From Amycolatopsis lexingtonensis (GTDB lineage: Bacteria > Actinomycetota > Actinomycetes > Mycobacteriales > Pseudonocardiaceae), in contig NZ_JADBEG010000001.1 of the NCBI RefSeq assembly GCF_014873755.1, forward strand, positions 3,164,501-3,228,500: a stretch of DNA of 64,000 nt, given 5' to 3'. Positions 33,199 through 49,322 of the stretch are shown here, piece after piece. Below the pieces are notes generated by a model. That model made no database searches, had not been told where the DNA came from, and saw only the letters and a list, made by a program, of their open reading frames with translations. A program made the translations under genes and the position numbers. How positions within the stretch are numbered: the first letter of the stretch is position 1; every line of letters begins with the position of its first letter.

Positions 33199-35184
33199 AT
33201 GACCTCCCTCGGCCACACGGTGCGCGAGCTGCGGCGGCGGTCTTTCGTCGGCCGGGACGAGGAAGCCGCCGTGTTCCGGGACGCGCTGGGCGCGGCCGGC
33301 GTGCTCTTCGTGCACGGTGCCGGCGGCGTGGGCAAGAGCACGTTGCTCGACGTGTTCGCCGAGATCGCCGTCGAGAAGGGTTTCGATCCGGTCCGGGTCG
33401 ATGCCCGCCACCTCACTCTCGGGCGGGAAGCGCTTCCAGCTCCGGCCGGCGACGCGCCCGCGGTGCTGTTCATCGACACCTACGAACTGCTGGAACCCGT
33501 CGACGACTGGGTCCGCGAGCGGTATCTGCCTTCCCTGCCCGCGTCCTGCCTGGTGGTGCTCGCCGGACGGCGCGAACCCGGACCGCGGTGGCGCGCGGAC
33601 CCGGCCTGGCGGACGTTGCTGCGGGTCGTCGCGCTCGGCGAGCTGCCGCCGCGAGACGGACTCGCCTACCTGACCGCTCAGGACGTGCCCGGGGAGCTGC
33701 ACGACCGGCTGCTGCGGATCAGCCGGGGCCACCCGCTCACCTTGTCGCTGATGGTGGACGCCGTGCGCCGCGGAGCCGCGCCGCGCAGCCTGTCGGATCT
33801 GCCCGGCGGGGTCGGCGCGTTGCTCGCGCAGCTGCTCGACGAAGTGCCGAGCGCCCGGCACCGCGCGGCACTGGAAGTGTGCGCACTGCTGCTCGTCACG
33901 ACCGAGGACCTGTTGCGCGCCATGACCGGCGGCGATGCCGGTGAGCTGTTCGCCTGGCTGCGGACGCAGGTGTTCGTCGAGGAGTCCCCGTACGGGCTCT
34001 ACCCGCACGACGTCGTCCGCGACGCCCTCATCGCCGACCTGCGCTGGCGCGACCCCGGCCGGTACGCCGACCTCTACCGCCGCAAGCTCGGCGTGTTCCA
34101 CGGCCAGGTCCGCGCGATGGCGGACGACCGGGAGCGGCTGGACCTGATGGCGATGACCGTCGTGCTGAACGGCGCTCGTTCGCCGCTCGCCGCGCTGGCG
34201 TCGCTGCCGCCGACGATGCGGGCCCACGCCGACGCACTGCACGACAACGACCGGTCCGCGATCGTCGCCATGACCGCCGAGTGGCAGGGGCGCGAGCAGG
34301 CCGGCCTGGTGGCGCACTGGATGCGGCGCCGGCCCGGGGCGTTCCGGGCGTTCCGCACCGCGACCGGCGAGCTGCAAGGGTACGGCGCGTGCCTGGACCT
34401 GACCGAAGACGACCTCGGCGCAGACCCGGGCGTCGACGCGATCTGGGGCTATGCCGGGAAGCACGGGGCGCCGCGCGCCGGCGAACGGGTCCGCGCCTGG
34501 CGCTTCTTCCTCGACCGCGACCACGGGCAACGGCCGTCACCGTCGCTGACGCTGTTCGTAGCGTGGCAGATGCTGGACATCATCCTGATCGGCGAAGACA
34601 CGGCGTGGAGCTTCGTGGGCGCGTTCGTAGACGGCGAACTGTGGGCACCCGCCATGCAATCCCTCGACTTCTGGACCGCCGACGAGGCCGGCTACACCGT
34701 CGGCGAGTCGCGGTTCCCGGTGTTCGCGCACGACTGGCGCCGGACCGGCACCGCGAAGTACACCGATCTGCTGCACGCCCGTCAGCTCGGCCTGCCGACC
34801 CGGCCCGCCGGGCAAGCCCTCGGTGAACCGGTGCTGTCCCGGCCGGAGTTCGCCGACGCCGTCCGCTCGGCCCTGCGCACCTTGCACACGCCGGAACTCC
34901 TGCGGTCGAATCCGCTGACGCGATCCCGGATCGTCCGGCAGCACGAACGAACCGGCCGTGCACCCACAGAAATCCTGCGGGAGCTGCTCGACGAAACCGC
35001 CGCCACGCTGAAGCCGGAATTCCGCGTGCTGATCGACCGCACTTTCCTGCGGCCGACCGGCGTTCAGGAGCGCGTCGCGGACTCGCTGCACCTGTCGTTC
35101 AACACCTATCGACGGCGCCGGGACAAGGCGATCACGCACCTGACCGAAGTACTGTGGGACCGCGAAACCGGCCGGCCGGCGTGA
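33199..35184 (+). CDS. Large NTPase transcriptional regulator-like protein
   Basis: This 661-residue protein has an N-terminal STAND/AAA ATPase: Walker A VHGAGGVGKSTLLD near residue 38 and Walker B AVLFIDTYE near 88. A long alpha-helical region follows. The last 80 residues (GVQERVADSLHLSFNTYRRR) look like a helix-turn-helix. A TACAGT hexamer lies 8 bp before the ATG and there is no ribosome-binding site, so the mRNA may be leaderless. Earlier in-frame starts run into the divergent cyclase promoter. It probably regulates the cyclase gene or the downstream island. Confidence 0.65.
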   Translation: MTSLGHTVRELRRRSFVGRDEEAAVFRDALGAAGVLFVHGAGGVGKSTLLDVFAEIAVEKGFDPVRVDARHLTLGREALPAPAGDAPAVLFIDTYELLEPVDDWVRERYLPSLPASCLVVLAGRREPGPRWRADPAWRTLLRVVALGELPPRDGLAYLTAQDVPGELHDRLLRISRGHPLTLSLMVDAVRRGAAPRSLSDLPGGVGALLAQLLDEVPSARHRAALEVCALLLVTTEDLLRAMTGGDAGELFAWLRTQVFVEESPYGLYPHDVVRDALIADLRWRDPGRYADLYRRKLGVFHGQVRAMADDRERLDLMAMTVVLNGARSPLAALASLPPTMRAHADALHDNDRSAIVAMTAEWQGREQAGLVAHWMRRRPGAFRAFRTATGELQGYGACLDLTEDDLGADPGVDAIWGYAGKHGAPRAGERVRAWRFFLDRDHGQRPSPSLTLFVAWQMLDIILIGEDTAWSFVGAFVDGELWAPAMQSLDFWTADEAGYTVGESRFPVFAHDWRRTGTAKYTDLLHARQLGLPTRPAGQALGEPVLSRPEFADAVRSALRTLHTPELLRSNPLTRSRIVRQHERTGRAPTEILRELLDETAATLKPEFRVLIDRTFLRPTGVQERVADSLHLSFNTYRRRRDKAITHLTEVLWDRETGRPA

Positions 35185-35204
35185 CAGCCCCCGGCCCCCT
35201 GCCG

Positions 35205-35217
35205 GTGTAACTTTCAC
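35205..35217. promoter_or_regulatory. Pseudo-palindrome RTGWAASTTWCRY, site 1 (GH62)
   Basis: GTGTAACTTTCAC, embedded in the 15-bp string GGTGTAACTTTCACG that is identical at 44354. It lies 140 bp before the GH62 start and resembles the GAAASTTTC-type operators of actinobacterial xylanase regulators. Confidence 0.5.
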
Positions 35218-35260
35218 GAGCCCGGCTGTCCGAATCCGCGCACCCGGGCGAGCGGATTGA

Positions 35261-36799
<1,539 letters not shown>

Positions 36800-36818
36800 C
36801 GACACTCCCCACCCGACG

Positions 36819-36856
36819 CCGAGAGCACGGCACCCGGATGGGTGCCGTGCTCTCGG
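36819..36856. terminator. Perfect bidirectional hairpin between GH62 and GH10 genes
   Basis: The 17-bp arms CCGAGAGCACGGCACCC and GGGTGCCGTGCTCTCGG are fully complementary around a GGAT loop. It lies between two convergent stops (36799 and 36881), so it can terminate both transcripts. Confidence 0.85.
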
Positions 36857-36880
36857 TCTGTTCCGGCGGACGCGGTGGGC

Positions 36881-39801
<2,921 letters not shown>

Positions 39802-39829
39802 CGAACTCCTTTGTCCGGACGAAACACTG

Positions 39830-42247
<2,418 letters not shown>

Positions 42248-44215
42248 TCAGACGGCCGTGACGGTCCACTGGTTGTTGGTGCTGCCGTTCGGGGCCCACA
42301 GGACCACGGCCGAGCCGGCCGTCGTGCTGCCCGCGCCGTCGAGCGCGGTGCCGGTGGCCCGGTTGACGATCTGGTAGCGCCCGTTGCCCAGCGCGGCCAG
42401 CCGCCACTGCTGGTTGTCGCTGCCGGTCCAGGCCGCCTGCACGGCGTTGACGCCGTTGCCGGTCCGGCCGGCGCTGTCGGCGACCATGCCGTTGGTGCGG
42501 TTGACGATCCGGTGGTAGCCGGTGCCCAGGTCGACCAGCTGCCAGTGCAGGTTGGTGGAACCGTCGTAGGACCACTGCTTGAGCACCGATCCGGTCGCGA
42601 CGTTCCCGCCGCTGTCGAGCACGAGACCGGTCGTGACGTTCGCGATCCGCACCCAGCTCGTGGGGAGCGGACCGGAGCCCGGGGCGGGGATCTGGCCGGC
42701 GAACGTCAGCTTCACCACGTACGCCGGGGCGCTGAACGGCATCGACGGCAGCCGGATGTGCAGCCCGGAGCCGTCCTGGGTGCGGTCGGGCAGGTCGGTG
42801 TACGACCCGGCGGTGGCGCCGAGCAGCTGCACCGACTGCAGCGAGCCGAGGTTGATCCGGCCCGAGCCGAGGGTGGCGATGTCCAGCGTGCCGCTCGGCC
42901 AGCCCATGACCGTGGCGTACAGGACGGTGTTGTCCTTGCTGCGGGTGAAGCGGATGTCGCGGTTGGTGCCCTCGCGGGGTGTCGTGAAGGAGCCGCCGCC
43001 CATCTGCGTCGGGCCCTCGCCGTAGACCGACCAGGCGCGGGTGGCGTAGATCGACTCCCCGAACCGGGCGAGGTAGTCGCCGATGCCGAGCAGGATCGTC
43101 CGCTGCCCGGCCGGGATGGTGCCGTCGGCCATCGGCGCGATGTTCAGCAGCATGGTGCCGTTCTTGCTGACGCGGTCGATCAGCGAATGCAGCATCGCCT
43201 TCATCGAGTAGTAGCCGATACCGGTCGTGTAGCACCAGCTGGAGCTGGAGATGCTGTCGTCGGTCAGCCAGTACGGGGTCTGGATGTCCCCCGGCCCGCC
43301 GCGCTCGAAGTCGAAGACCTCGCCCCGGTTGTCGAACCCGTCCTTGTAGGTCGCGACGACGTCCTTGTTCCACGCGACGGCCTTGTTGTAGTAGTACGCG
43401 AGGAAGTTCAGTCGCCGGGACTCGTCGACACGGGAGAGGTTGAAGTCCTGCCACAGCAGGTCCGGCTGGTAGCCGTCGACGACCTCGGCCAGCTTGTCGT
43501 ACCAGAGCTGGTTTTCCGCCGCCGAGCCCAGCTGGCCGTAGAGCTTGCGCAGGCTCGCGTCCGACTGCGCGGGCACGTGGTCGTAGTAGCCGGTGAAGTG
43601 GTAGGCGTGGTGCAGCGACACCATGAACTTCAGGCCACGGGCGCGGATCGCGTCGGCGTGCAGCCGCACCAGGTCCAGCCGCGGCCCCTTGGCGACCGAG
43701 TTCCATTCGTTGACGGCGCTGTTCCACATCGAGAAGCCGTCGTGGTGCTCGGCGACCGGCCCGGCGAACTTCGCGCCGGCGTCGGCGAACAGCTGCGCCC
43801 ACTCCGCGGGGTCGAAGTTCCCGCCCGCGGACTTCAGCTTCGGCGCGAACTGCACCCAGTTGCCCGCCTTGTCCCGGGCCCCGTTGACGAAGTTGTGGTA
43901 CGGCCACGCCGACGGGTCGCCGTACACCGCCTTGTGGTGGTTGTTCTCGCTGGACCCGCTGATGTACATGTTGCGCGGGTACCACTCGTTGCCGAACGCG
44001 GGGACGCTGAAGACGCCCCAGTGGAAGTAGATGCCGAACTTGGCGTCCTGGAACCATTCCGCGGCGGGCGGGTGCTGGTCGACCGACGACCAGGTCGGCG
44101 TGTAGCTGCTGGGCCCCGCGGTGGCCGAAGCGATGCCCCCGCGCAGGAGACCGGCCGCCGCCGCGCCGCCCACCGTGATCAGGCCCAGTGCTGTGCGACG
44201 GCTGAACTCGGGCAT
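42248..44215 (-). CDS. Exported GH29 alpha-L-fucosidase-like enzyme with C-terminal ricin-type module
   Basis: This 655-residue protein starts at 44215 behind AGGAGG; an in-frame GTG at 44236 would include that site. The N-terminus (FSRRTALGLITVGG) is a Tat-type signal. The catalytic domain (about 45-420) has FGIYFHWGVFSVP, EHHDGFSMWNS and the nucleophile Asp in PDLLWQDFN. A beta-sandwich and a ricin-type lectin-like domain follow. GH29 releases L-fucose, found on arabinogalactan and xyloglucan. It is the first gene of the four-gene operon and has a LacI-type operator 29 bp upstream. Confidence 0.85.
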   Translation of the reverse strand: MPEFSRRTALGLITVGGAAAAGLLRGGIASATAGPSSYTPTWSSVDQHPPAAEWFQDAKFGIYFHWGVFSVPAFGNEWYPRNMYISGSSENNHHKAVYGDPSAWPYHNFVNGARDKAGNWVQFAPKLKSAGGNFDPAEWAQLFADAGAKFAGPVAEHHDGFSMWNSAVNEWNSVAKGPRLDLVRLHADAIRARGLKFMVSLHHAYHFTGYYDHVPAQSDASLRKLYGQLGSAAENQLWYDKLAEVVDGYQPDLLWQDFNLSRVDESRRLNFLAYYYNKAVAWNKDVVATYKDGFDNRGEVFDFERGGPGDIQTPYWLTDDSISSSSWCYTTGIGYYSMKAMLHSLIDRVSKNGTMLLNIAPMADGTIPAGQRTILLGIGDYLARFGESIYATRAWSVYGEGPTQMGGGSFTTPREGTNRDIRFTRSKDNTVLYATVMGWPSGTLDIATLGSGRINLGSLQSVQLLGATAGSYTDLPDRTQDGSGLHIRLPSMPFSAPAYVVKLTFAGQIPAPGSGPLPTSWVRIANVTTGLVLDSGGNVATGSVLKQWSYDGSTNLHWQLVDLGTGYHRIVNRTNGMVADSAGRTGNGVNAVQAAWTGSDNQQWRLAALGNGRYQIVNRATGTALDGAGSTTAGSAVVLWAPNGSTNNQWTVTAV

Positions 44216-44243
44216 GTCGGGAAGCCTCCTCGGCACCGAAATA

Positions 44244-44257
44244 AGTTAGCGCTAACA
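44244..44257. promoter_or_regulatory. LacI-type operator, site 2 (divergent GH29 / GH43)
   Basis: AGTTAGCGCTAACA contains the perfect 12-bp palindrome GTTAGCGCTAAC. It lies 29 bp upstream of the GH29 start, and the divergent GH43 gene starts 213 bp away on the other side. Confidence 0.8.
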
Positions 44258-44354
44258 CGCTCTGTTTAGGCTCGTGCGAGCCAGGTGGTCAAGGCTTGCG
44301 CGGGCCCGAAACCGGGGAATGCGGCGAAATCCCAGCGTGCACCGCACGGGCGAG

Positions 44355-44367
44355 GTGTAACTTTCAC
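44355..44367. promoter_or_regulatory. Pseudo-palindrome RTGWAASTTWCRY, site 2 (GH43)
   Basis: GTGTAACTTTCAC, in a 15-bp stretch identical to the one upstream of GH62. It lies 103 bp before the GH43 start. Confidence 0.5.
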
Positions 44368-44469
44368 GCGCTGCGGCAAATGCTTGTGAGCGTGAACATC
44401 CGCGTGCCACACTGCTCCTCGCCTGGCCTCGGAGCGCGAGCAACGGTGACCACAATCGAAGGAGCACCC

Positions 44470-45819
44470 GTGAAAGTCGTCACCCTCCTCGTCGCGCTGC
44501 TGTGCGCGCTCGGGCTGTTCCCGGCTGTGGCCGCGGCGGACAACCCGATCATCCAGACCATCTACACCGCCGACCCGGCACCACTGGTCTACAACGGCCG
44601 CGTCTACCTCTACACCGGCCACGACGAAGACGCCTCGACGTACTTCACCATGAAGGAATGGCGGGTGTGGTCGTCGGCGGACATGGTGAACTGGACCGAC
44701 CACGGATCGCCGTTGAACCTGGCCAGTTTCAGCTGGGCGAGCGCCAACGCCTGGGCGGGCCAGACCGTCTACCGGAACGGCAAGTTCTACTGGTACGTCC
44801 CGATGACGGTCCGGGCGACCGGCGCGATGGCCATCGGCGTGGCCGTGTCGACCAGCCCGACCGGCCCGTTCAGCGACGCGCTCGGGCACCCGCTCGTCGC
44901 CAACGGCGAGTTCGACCCCACGGTGTTCGTCGACGACGACGGGCAGGCTTACCTGTACTGGGGCAATCCGCACCTGTGGTACGTGAAGCTGAACGCCGAC
45001 ATGATCTCCTACTCCGGTGGGGTGAACCAGATCCCGCTCACCACCGCCGGGTTCGGCACGCGCACCGGGGACGCGAACCGGCCGACCCTGTTCGAGGAAG
45101 GCCCCTGGGTCTACAAGCGCAACGGCTTGTACTACAACGTGTTCGCGGCGAAGTGCTGCTCCGAGTTCATCGGGTACTCGACCGCGCCCGGCCCGACCGG
45201 ACCGTGGACCTACCGCGGGACGGTCATGCCCACCCAGGGCAGCAGCTTCACCAACCACCCGGGCGTGATCGACTTCAACGGGAACTCGTACTTCTTCTAC
45301 CACAACGGTGCTTTGCCGGGCGGCGGTGGCTACACGCGCTCGGTGGCCGTGGAGAAGTTCGCCTACAACGCCGATGGCTCCATCCCGACGATCAACATGA
45401 CCACCACCGGCGCACCGCAGGTGGGCACGCTGAACCCGTACACGCGGCAAGAGGCCGAGACGATCGCCTGGGAGTCCGGCGTCGAGACCGAGCCGTCCAC
45501 CGAGGGCGGGATGAACGTCGGCTACCTCGAGAACGGCGACTGGATCAAGGTCAAGGGCGCCGCTTTCGGTACCGGCGCCCGGTCCTTCACCGCGCGAGTC
45601 GCGTCCGCGGCCTCCGGCGGCCGGATCGAGCTGCGGCTGGACAGCACCGGCGGCACCCTGGCCGGCACCTGCACCGTCGGGGGCACCGGTGGCTGGCAGG
45701 CCTGGACGAGCGTGTCCTGCCCGGTGTCCGGCGCCACCGGGACCCACGACCTGTACCTCCGGTTCACCGGCGGCAGCGGCTACCTGTTCAACGTGAACTG
45801 GTGGCAGTTCGCGGCCTGA
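44470..45819 (+). CDS. Secreted GH43 glycosidase with C-terminal CBM6
   Basis: This 449-residue protein starts with GTG after AAGGAG. A signal peptide ends near residue 22 (AVAAA). The five-blade GH43 propeller (24-315) has the three expected acids: Asp in YTADPAPLVY, Asp in NGEFDPTVFV and Glu in LFEEGPWVY. A CBM6 (about 325-449) ends with LFNVNWWQF. GH43 enzymes of this kind are arabinofuranosidases or xylosidases. It is the only exported enzyme in the island without a CBM13. It is 22 bp ahead of the GH27 gene, so they are co-transcribed. Confidence 0.88.
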   Translation: MKVVTLLVALLCALGLFPAVAAADNPIIQTIYTADPAPLVYNGRVYLYTGHDEDASTYFTMKEWRVWSSADMVNWTDHGSPLNLASFSWASANAWAGQTVYRNGKFYWYVPMTVRATGAMAIGVAVSTSPTGPFSDALGHPLVANGEFDPTVFVDDDGQAYLYWGNPHLWYVKLNADMISYSGGVNQIPLTTAGFGTRTGDANRPTLFEEGPWVYKRNGLYYNVFAAKCCSEFIGYSTAPGPTGPWTYRGTVMPTQGSSFTNHPGVIDFNGNSYFFYHNGALPGGGGYTRSVAVEKFAYNADGSIPTINMTTTGAPQVGTLNPYTRQEAETIAWESGVETEPSTEGGMNVGYLENGDWIKVKGAAFGTGARSFTARVASAASGGRIELRLDSTGGTLAGTCTVGGTGGWQAWTSVSCPVSGATGTHDLYLRFTGGSGYLFNVNWWQFAA

Positions 45820-45841
45820 CGACTCCTGGAAAGGGGCGACG

Positions 45842-47467
45842 ATGCCCGTTCGACCGCGCCACCTGCTCACCGCCGCGGCCACCGCACTGGCCGTGCTCAC
45901 CGTGCCTACGGGCGCCGAGGCCGCGCCCGGCAGCCCGGCGCTCACCCCGCCGCTGGGCTGGAACAGCTGGAACAGCTTCGGCTGCGGTGTCACCGAGACC
46001 GCCGTCCGCCAGGCGGCCGACGCGATGGTCTCGTCCGGGATGAAGGACGCGGGCTACCAGTACGTCGTCGTCGACGACTGCTGGTTCGACCCGCAACGCG
46101 ACTCCCAGGGCGCGCTGCGCGCCAACGCGTCGAAGTTCCCGAACGGCATGAAGGCCCTGGGCGACTACATCCACAGCCGGGGCCTGAAGTTCGGCATCTA
46201 CCAGGTGCCGACCGACCGCACCTGCGCCCAGCGGACCGGTACCTACCCCGGGTCCACCGGCAGCCAGGGGCACGAGGCCCAGGACGCGCGCACGTTCGCG
46301 TCCTGGGGCGTGGACTACCTCAAGTACGACTGGTGCTCCCCCGCCGGCACGCGCGACGAACAGGTCGCCCGGTTCACGGTGATGCGCGACGCGGTGCGCG
46401 CCACCGGGCGCCCGATCGTCTACAGCATCAACCCCAACAGCTACCACGCCATCACCGGCGACAAGTACGACTGGGGCCAGGTCGCGGACCTCTGGCGCAC
46501 CACCGAAGACCTGCTGGACATCTGGCAGAACGGCAACACCAACAGCTACCCGATGGGCGTGGGCAACGTCCTCGACGTCACCGCCCCGCTCGCCGCGCAG
46601 GCCGGGCCGGGACACTGGAACGACCCGGACATGCTCGTGGTCGGCCGGCCCGGGCTGTCCCTGACCGAATCCCGCGCGCACTTCACGCTGTGGGCGCTCA
46701 TGGCCGCGCCGCTGATGGCGGGCAACGACATCCGCACGATGTCGGCCGACATCAGCGCGGTGCTCCGGAACCCGCGGCTGCTGGCGGTCGACCAGGACCG
46801 GCTCGGCGCCGGCGGCCGCCGGGTCCGCGACGACGGCGACGTCGAGATCTTCGCCAAGGCATTGGCCGACGGCTCGGTGGCGGTCGGGCTCCTCAACCGC
46901 GGCGGCGCCACGGCCACGGTGAGCACGACCGCGGCCCAGGCCGGCCTCTCCGGCACGGCGTTCACCCTGACCGACCTGTGGAGCGGCACGACGTCCACGA
47001 CCGCGGGGGCGATCAGCGCGAGCGTCCCGGCCCACGGCGCCGTGGCGTACCGCGTGTCCGGCGGCACCCCGCTCACCGCGACGACGTCCCGGCTGCGCGG
47101 CACGGGCTCCGGCCGCTGCCTCGACGTCGACAACGCCTCGACGGCCGCCGGCGCGGGCACGCTGATCTGGGACTGCCAGACCGCGGCGAACCAGCTGTGG
47201 ACGAGCTGGGAAACCGGCGAAGTGCGCGTCTTCGGCGACAAGTGCCTCGACGCCGACCACCAGGGCACCACCAACGGCACCCGGGTGATCAGCTGGCCGT
47301 GTTCCGGGCAGGACAACCAGAAGTGGACGTTCGGTGCGGACGGCTCGATCCGCAACGTCCATTCCGGACTGTGCCTGGACGCCGAGGGCGCGGCGACGGC
47401 GAATGGGACGCACGCGATCCTGTGGAGTTGCAACGGGCAGCCGAACCAGCGGTGGAGCCGCGTCTGA
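45842..47467 (+). CDS. Secreted GH27 alpha-galactosidase / beta-L-arabinopyranosidase with CBM13
   Basis: This 541-residue protein has a signal peptide to about 28, a GH27 barrel beginning TPPLGWNSWNSFGC, the nucleophile Asp in YLKYDWCSP and the acid/base Asp in HWNDPDM, then a beta-sandwich and a C-terminal CBM13 (about 412-541). The same GH27-CBM13 layout occurs in a Streptomyces beta-L-arabinopyranosidase, so either alpha-galactose or beta-L-arabinopyranose may be its substrate. It is downstream of GH43. Confidence 0.88.
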   Translation: MPVRPRHLLTAAATALAVLTVPTGAEAAPGSPALTPPLGWNSWNSFGCGVTETAVRQAADAMVSSGMKDAGYQYVVVDDCWFDPQRDSQGALRANASKFPNGMKALGDYIHSRGLKFGIYQVPTDRTCAQRTGTYPGSTGSQGHEAQDARTFASWGVDYLKYDWCSPAGTRDEQVARFTVMRDAVRATGRPIVYSINPNSYHAITGDKYDWGQVADLWRTTEDLLDIWQNGNTNSYPMGVGNVLDVTAPLAAQAGPGHWNDPDMLVVGRPGLSLTESRAHFTLWALMAAPLMAGNDIRTMSADISAVLRNPRLLAVDQDRLGAGGRRVRDDGDVEIFAKALADGSVAVGLLNRGGATATVSTTAAQAGLSGTAFTLTDLWSGTTSTTAGAISASVPAHGAVAYRVSGGTPLTATTSRLRGTGSGRCLDVDNASTAAGAGTLIWDCQTAANQLWTSWETGEVRVFGDKCLDADHQGTTNGTRVISWPCSGQDNQKWTFGADGSIRNVHSGLCLDAEGAATANGTHAILWSCNGQPNQRWSRV

Positions 47468-47559
47468 ACCCGGCTGGGACATCCAGGTCCAGTCCTCGCA
47501 GCAGCACATCGGTCACCGCCCGCCCGTCATGAAGGGGTCGTTCACCTCACCAGACGACA

Positions 47560-47671
47560 GGGTCCCGGCAAAGTCCCGCGGCCAGGCCACTCCGCCGCCG
47601 GTAACCCGCTCGCCCCACGTCTTGAATGACTCATTCAGGTCTTCGGACGTCCTGAATGACTCATTCAAGAC
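47560..47671. repeat. Composite palindromic repeat, copy 3
   Basis: The 53-bp core is at 47619-47671. A left flank GGGTCCCGGCAAAGT at 47560-47574 is identical to that of copy 2; the right outer arm is missing. The 51 bases between the flank's GGCAAAG and the core's GTCTTG align without gaps with the matching part of copy 4, so the flank belongs to the element. Confidence 0.85.
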
Positions 47672-47745
47672 GCCGGCGCACCGCTGCGAACCGCACCGAC
47701 CCGGCCGTGTGGAACACCGGCTTGACGAACCGACGCCGGGCACAG

Positions 47746-47784
47746 CCGGACGCCCGGGCCGTCCACCACGGCCCGGGCGTCCGG
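47746..47784. terminator. Perfect 17-bp hairpin between GH27 and GH54-like genes
   Basis: The arms CCGGACGCCCGGGCCGT and ACGGCCCGGGCGTCCGG pair fully around CCACC, followed by TTTCTCC on the plus strand. It can end the GH43-GH27 transcript and, read the other way, the GH54-like transcript. Confidence 0.85.
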
Positions 47785-47803
47785 TTTCTCCCCGCCAGTC
47801 AGC

Positions 47804-49261
47804 TCAGCGATACCCGGCAGCCACGATGTTCGCCTGCACCGCGTTCTCTGTCGCATCGGACGGATAACCGGCGACCATCGCCCCTTCGTAGAACGTCCCC
47901 GCGCTCAGGTTCGCACCCCCACCAGGCTTGCAGCAGTCACCGCCGCTGCCCAGCACGATCGCGCCCTGCTTCTTCATCGGGCTGTAGCCGTTCGGGAGGT
48001 TTCCGTCCCACAGCGTCGTCAAGCTGCCGGACTGGGCGTCGCTGCCCTTCAGCGCGAACCGCGACGTGCCGTTGTTCTTCAGCACCGCCGTGACGAACTT
48101 GCTGCCGAACGCCCGCTGGTTCGGGTTCCACGACTGGCTGCCGCCGGGGTACAGCCCCCACTCGAGGTCGGCCTGCACCCACGGGCCGGTGCCGGAGCAG
48201 CCGCCGAACCAGCACTCCTTGCCGAAGTTGATCGCGTCCATGGCGCCGGCGGCGTCGGCCTTGCGGGTCGTTTCGCTGTTGCCGTAGTCGAAGCAGCAGC
48301 CGCTGTTGACGTGCGTCCCGCTGGTCACCATGTACATGCCCTCGGGCGCGCTGCCGGTGGGCACGCCGGTCGCGTGGCCGTCGCGCCAGTAGCTGTTGCC
48401 CGGGTTGATGTACAGGGAATAGGCCTTCCGGCTGCCGATCGTGAGCGACTCCGTGGTCGACTTCGCCGGGCTGCTCTGGCTGGATCCCGGCACCACGCTC
48501 GACCCCTGGTACCACAGGTCGTTCCCCCGGCCGGACTGGTCGTAGACCACCGTTGTGACGCAGGAAGTGTTCGCGCAGAAGGAATCCTGGCCCGTGGCGT
48601 CGGCCGCCCCACCCGCCGCCACGACGCCGATGTTGCGGGTCGTGTTGTCGGACGCGCGCCGGACCTGGTACAGGTTTCCGGCGTAGGAACCGTAGAGCGC
48701 GCGGACCGTGCTGTGCGCGGCGATGCACGGCGTGCCGCCCGAAGCGTAGATGTCGCACGGGCCCGCGCCGGTCGGTGGCGGGGTGTTCGTGGTCCACCGC
48801 TGGTTGCTCTGGCCGTGGCACGTCCAGAGGATGACCGCGGTCCCGTTCGCCGTCCCAGCCCCGTTGACGTCGAGGCACAGCCCCGACTGGACGCCGGTGA
48901 TCGTGCCGTCGGAGTTCTGCCGCCACTGCTGGTTCGCCCCGCCGGTGCAGGACCAGATGATCACCGCCGTCCCGGGTGCGGTCTGGTTGCCGTAGGCGTC
49001 CACGCACCGCGTCCCGCTCATCGCCCGCAGTTCCCCGGCGGAGGTGAACTCGAAGGCCTGGCTCGCCTGGCCGGTGCAGTCCCGGATCTCCAGCGCCGTG
49101 CCCGGCGTGTCGACGCCGCCCGTCACGTTCAGGCACCGCCCCGACGCCGCGCTCGTGAGGGACGTCGTCGCCGCGGACGCCGATGTGGCGCCGGCCAGCG
49201 CGGCCGCCAGCACCGTGGCCACCACCAGGACGGCGCGCACCGGGTTGCCTCGAATGGTCAC
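47804..49261 (-). CDS. Secreted GH54-like protein with N-terminal CBM13 and altered active site
   Basis: This 485-residue protein starts with GTG at 49261 right after AAGGAGG. A signal peptide, a CBM13 trefoil (about 32-160) and a GH54-like domain (165-485; GPCDIYASGGTPCIAAHSTV) follow. Compared with the canonical GH54 at 38335, the nucleophile Glu of TMEAIYFGN is Asp (AMDAINFGK), and the acid/base region is GSGGDCCKPGGG with the Asp kept and extra Cys. It may have a different specificity or be a non-hydrolytic binder. The LacI gene lies upstream and an operator is 41 bp from the start. Confidence 0.75.
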   Translation of the reverse strand: MTIRGNPVRAVLVVATVLAAALAGATSASAATTSLTSAASGRCLNVTGGVDTPGTALEIRDCTGQASQAFEFTSAGELRAMSGTRCVDAYGNQTAPGTAVIIWSCTGGANQQWRQNSDGTITGVQSGLCLDVNGAGTANGTAVILWTCHGQSNQRWTTNTPPPTGAGPCDIYASGGTPCIAAHSTVRALYGSYAGNLYQVRRASDNTTRNIGVVAAGGAADATGQDSFCANTSCVTTVVYDQSGRGNDLWYQGSSVVPGSSQSSPAKSTTESLTIGSRKAYSLYINPGNSYWRDGHATGVPTGSAPEGMYMVTSGTHVNSGCCFDYGNSETTRKADAAGAMDAINFGKECWFGGCSGTGPWVQADLEWGLYPGGSQSWNPNQRAFGSKFVTAVLKNNGTSRFALKGSDAQSGSLTTLWDGNLPNGYSPMKKQGAIVLGSGGDCCKPGGGANLSAGTFYEGAMVAGYPSDATENAVQANIVAAGYR

Positions 49262-49301
49262 GAATCCTCCTTCGCGCACTGCGGATCACCCCGCAGGCGA
49301 T

Positions 49302-49315
49302 TGTTAGCGCTAACA
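49302..49315. promoter_or_regulatory. LacI-type operator, site 3 (perfect palindrome)
   Basis: TGTTAGCGCTAACA is a perfect 14-bp palindrome with the central CG typical of LacI operators. It sits between the end of the LacI gene and the start of the GH54-like gene. Confidence 0.85.
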
Positions 49316-49322
49316 GTAATCG

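Larger units (their letters stand above)
47468..47803. other. Gene-free convergent gap with composite repeat and terminator
   Basis: This 336-bp gap between the GH27 stop and the convergent GH54-like stop contains repeat copy 3 and a perfect hairpin. Near 47529-47544 is ATGAAGGGGTCGTTCA, possibly part of another dispersed repeat. Small frames here only read through repeats; no gene is evident. Confidence 0.6.
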
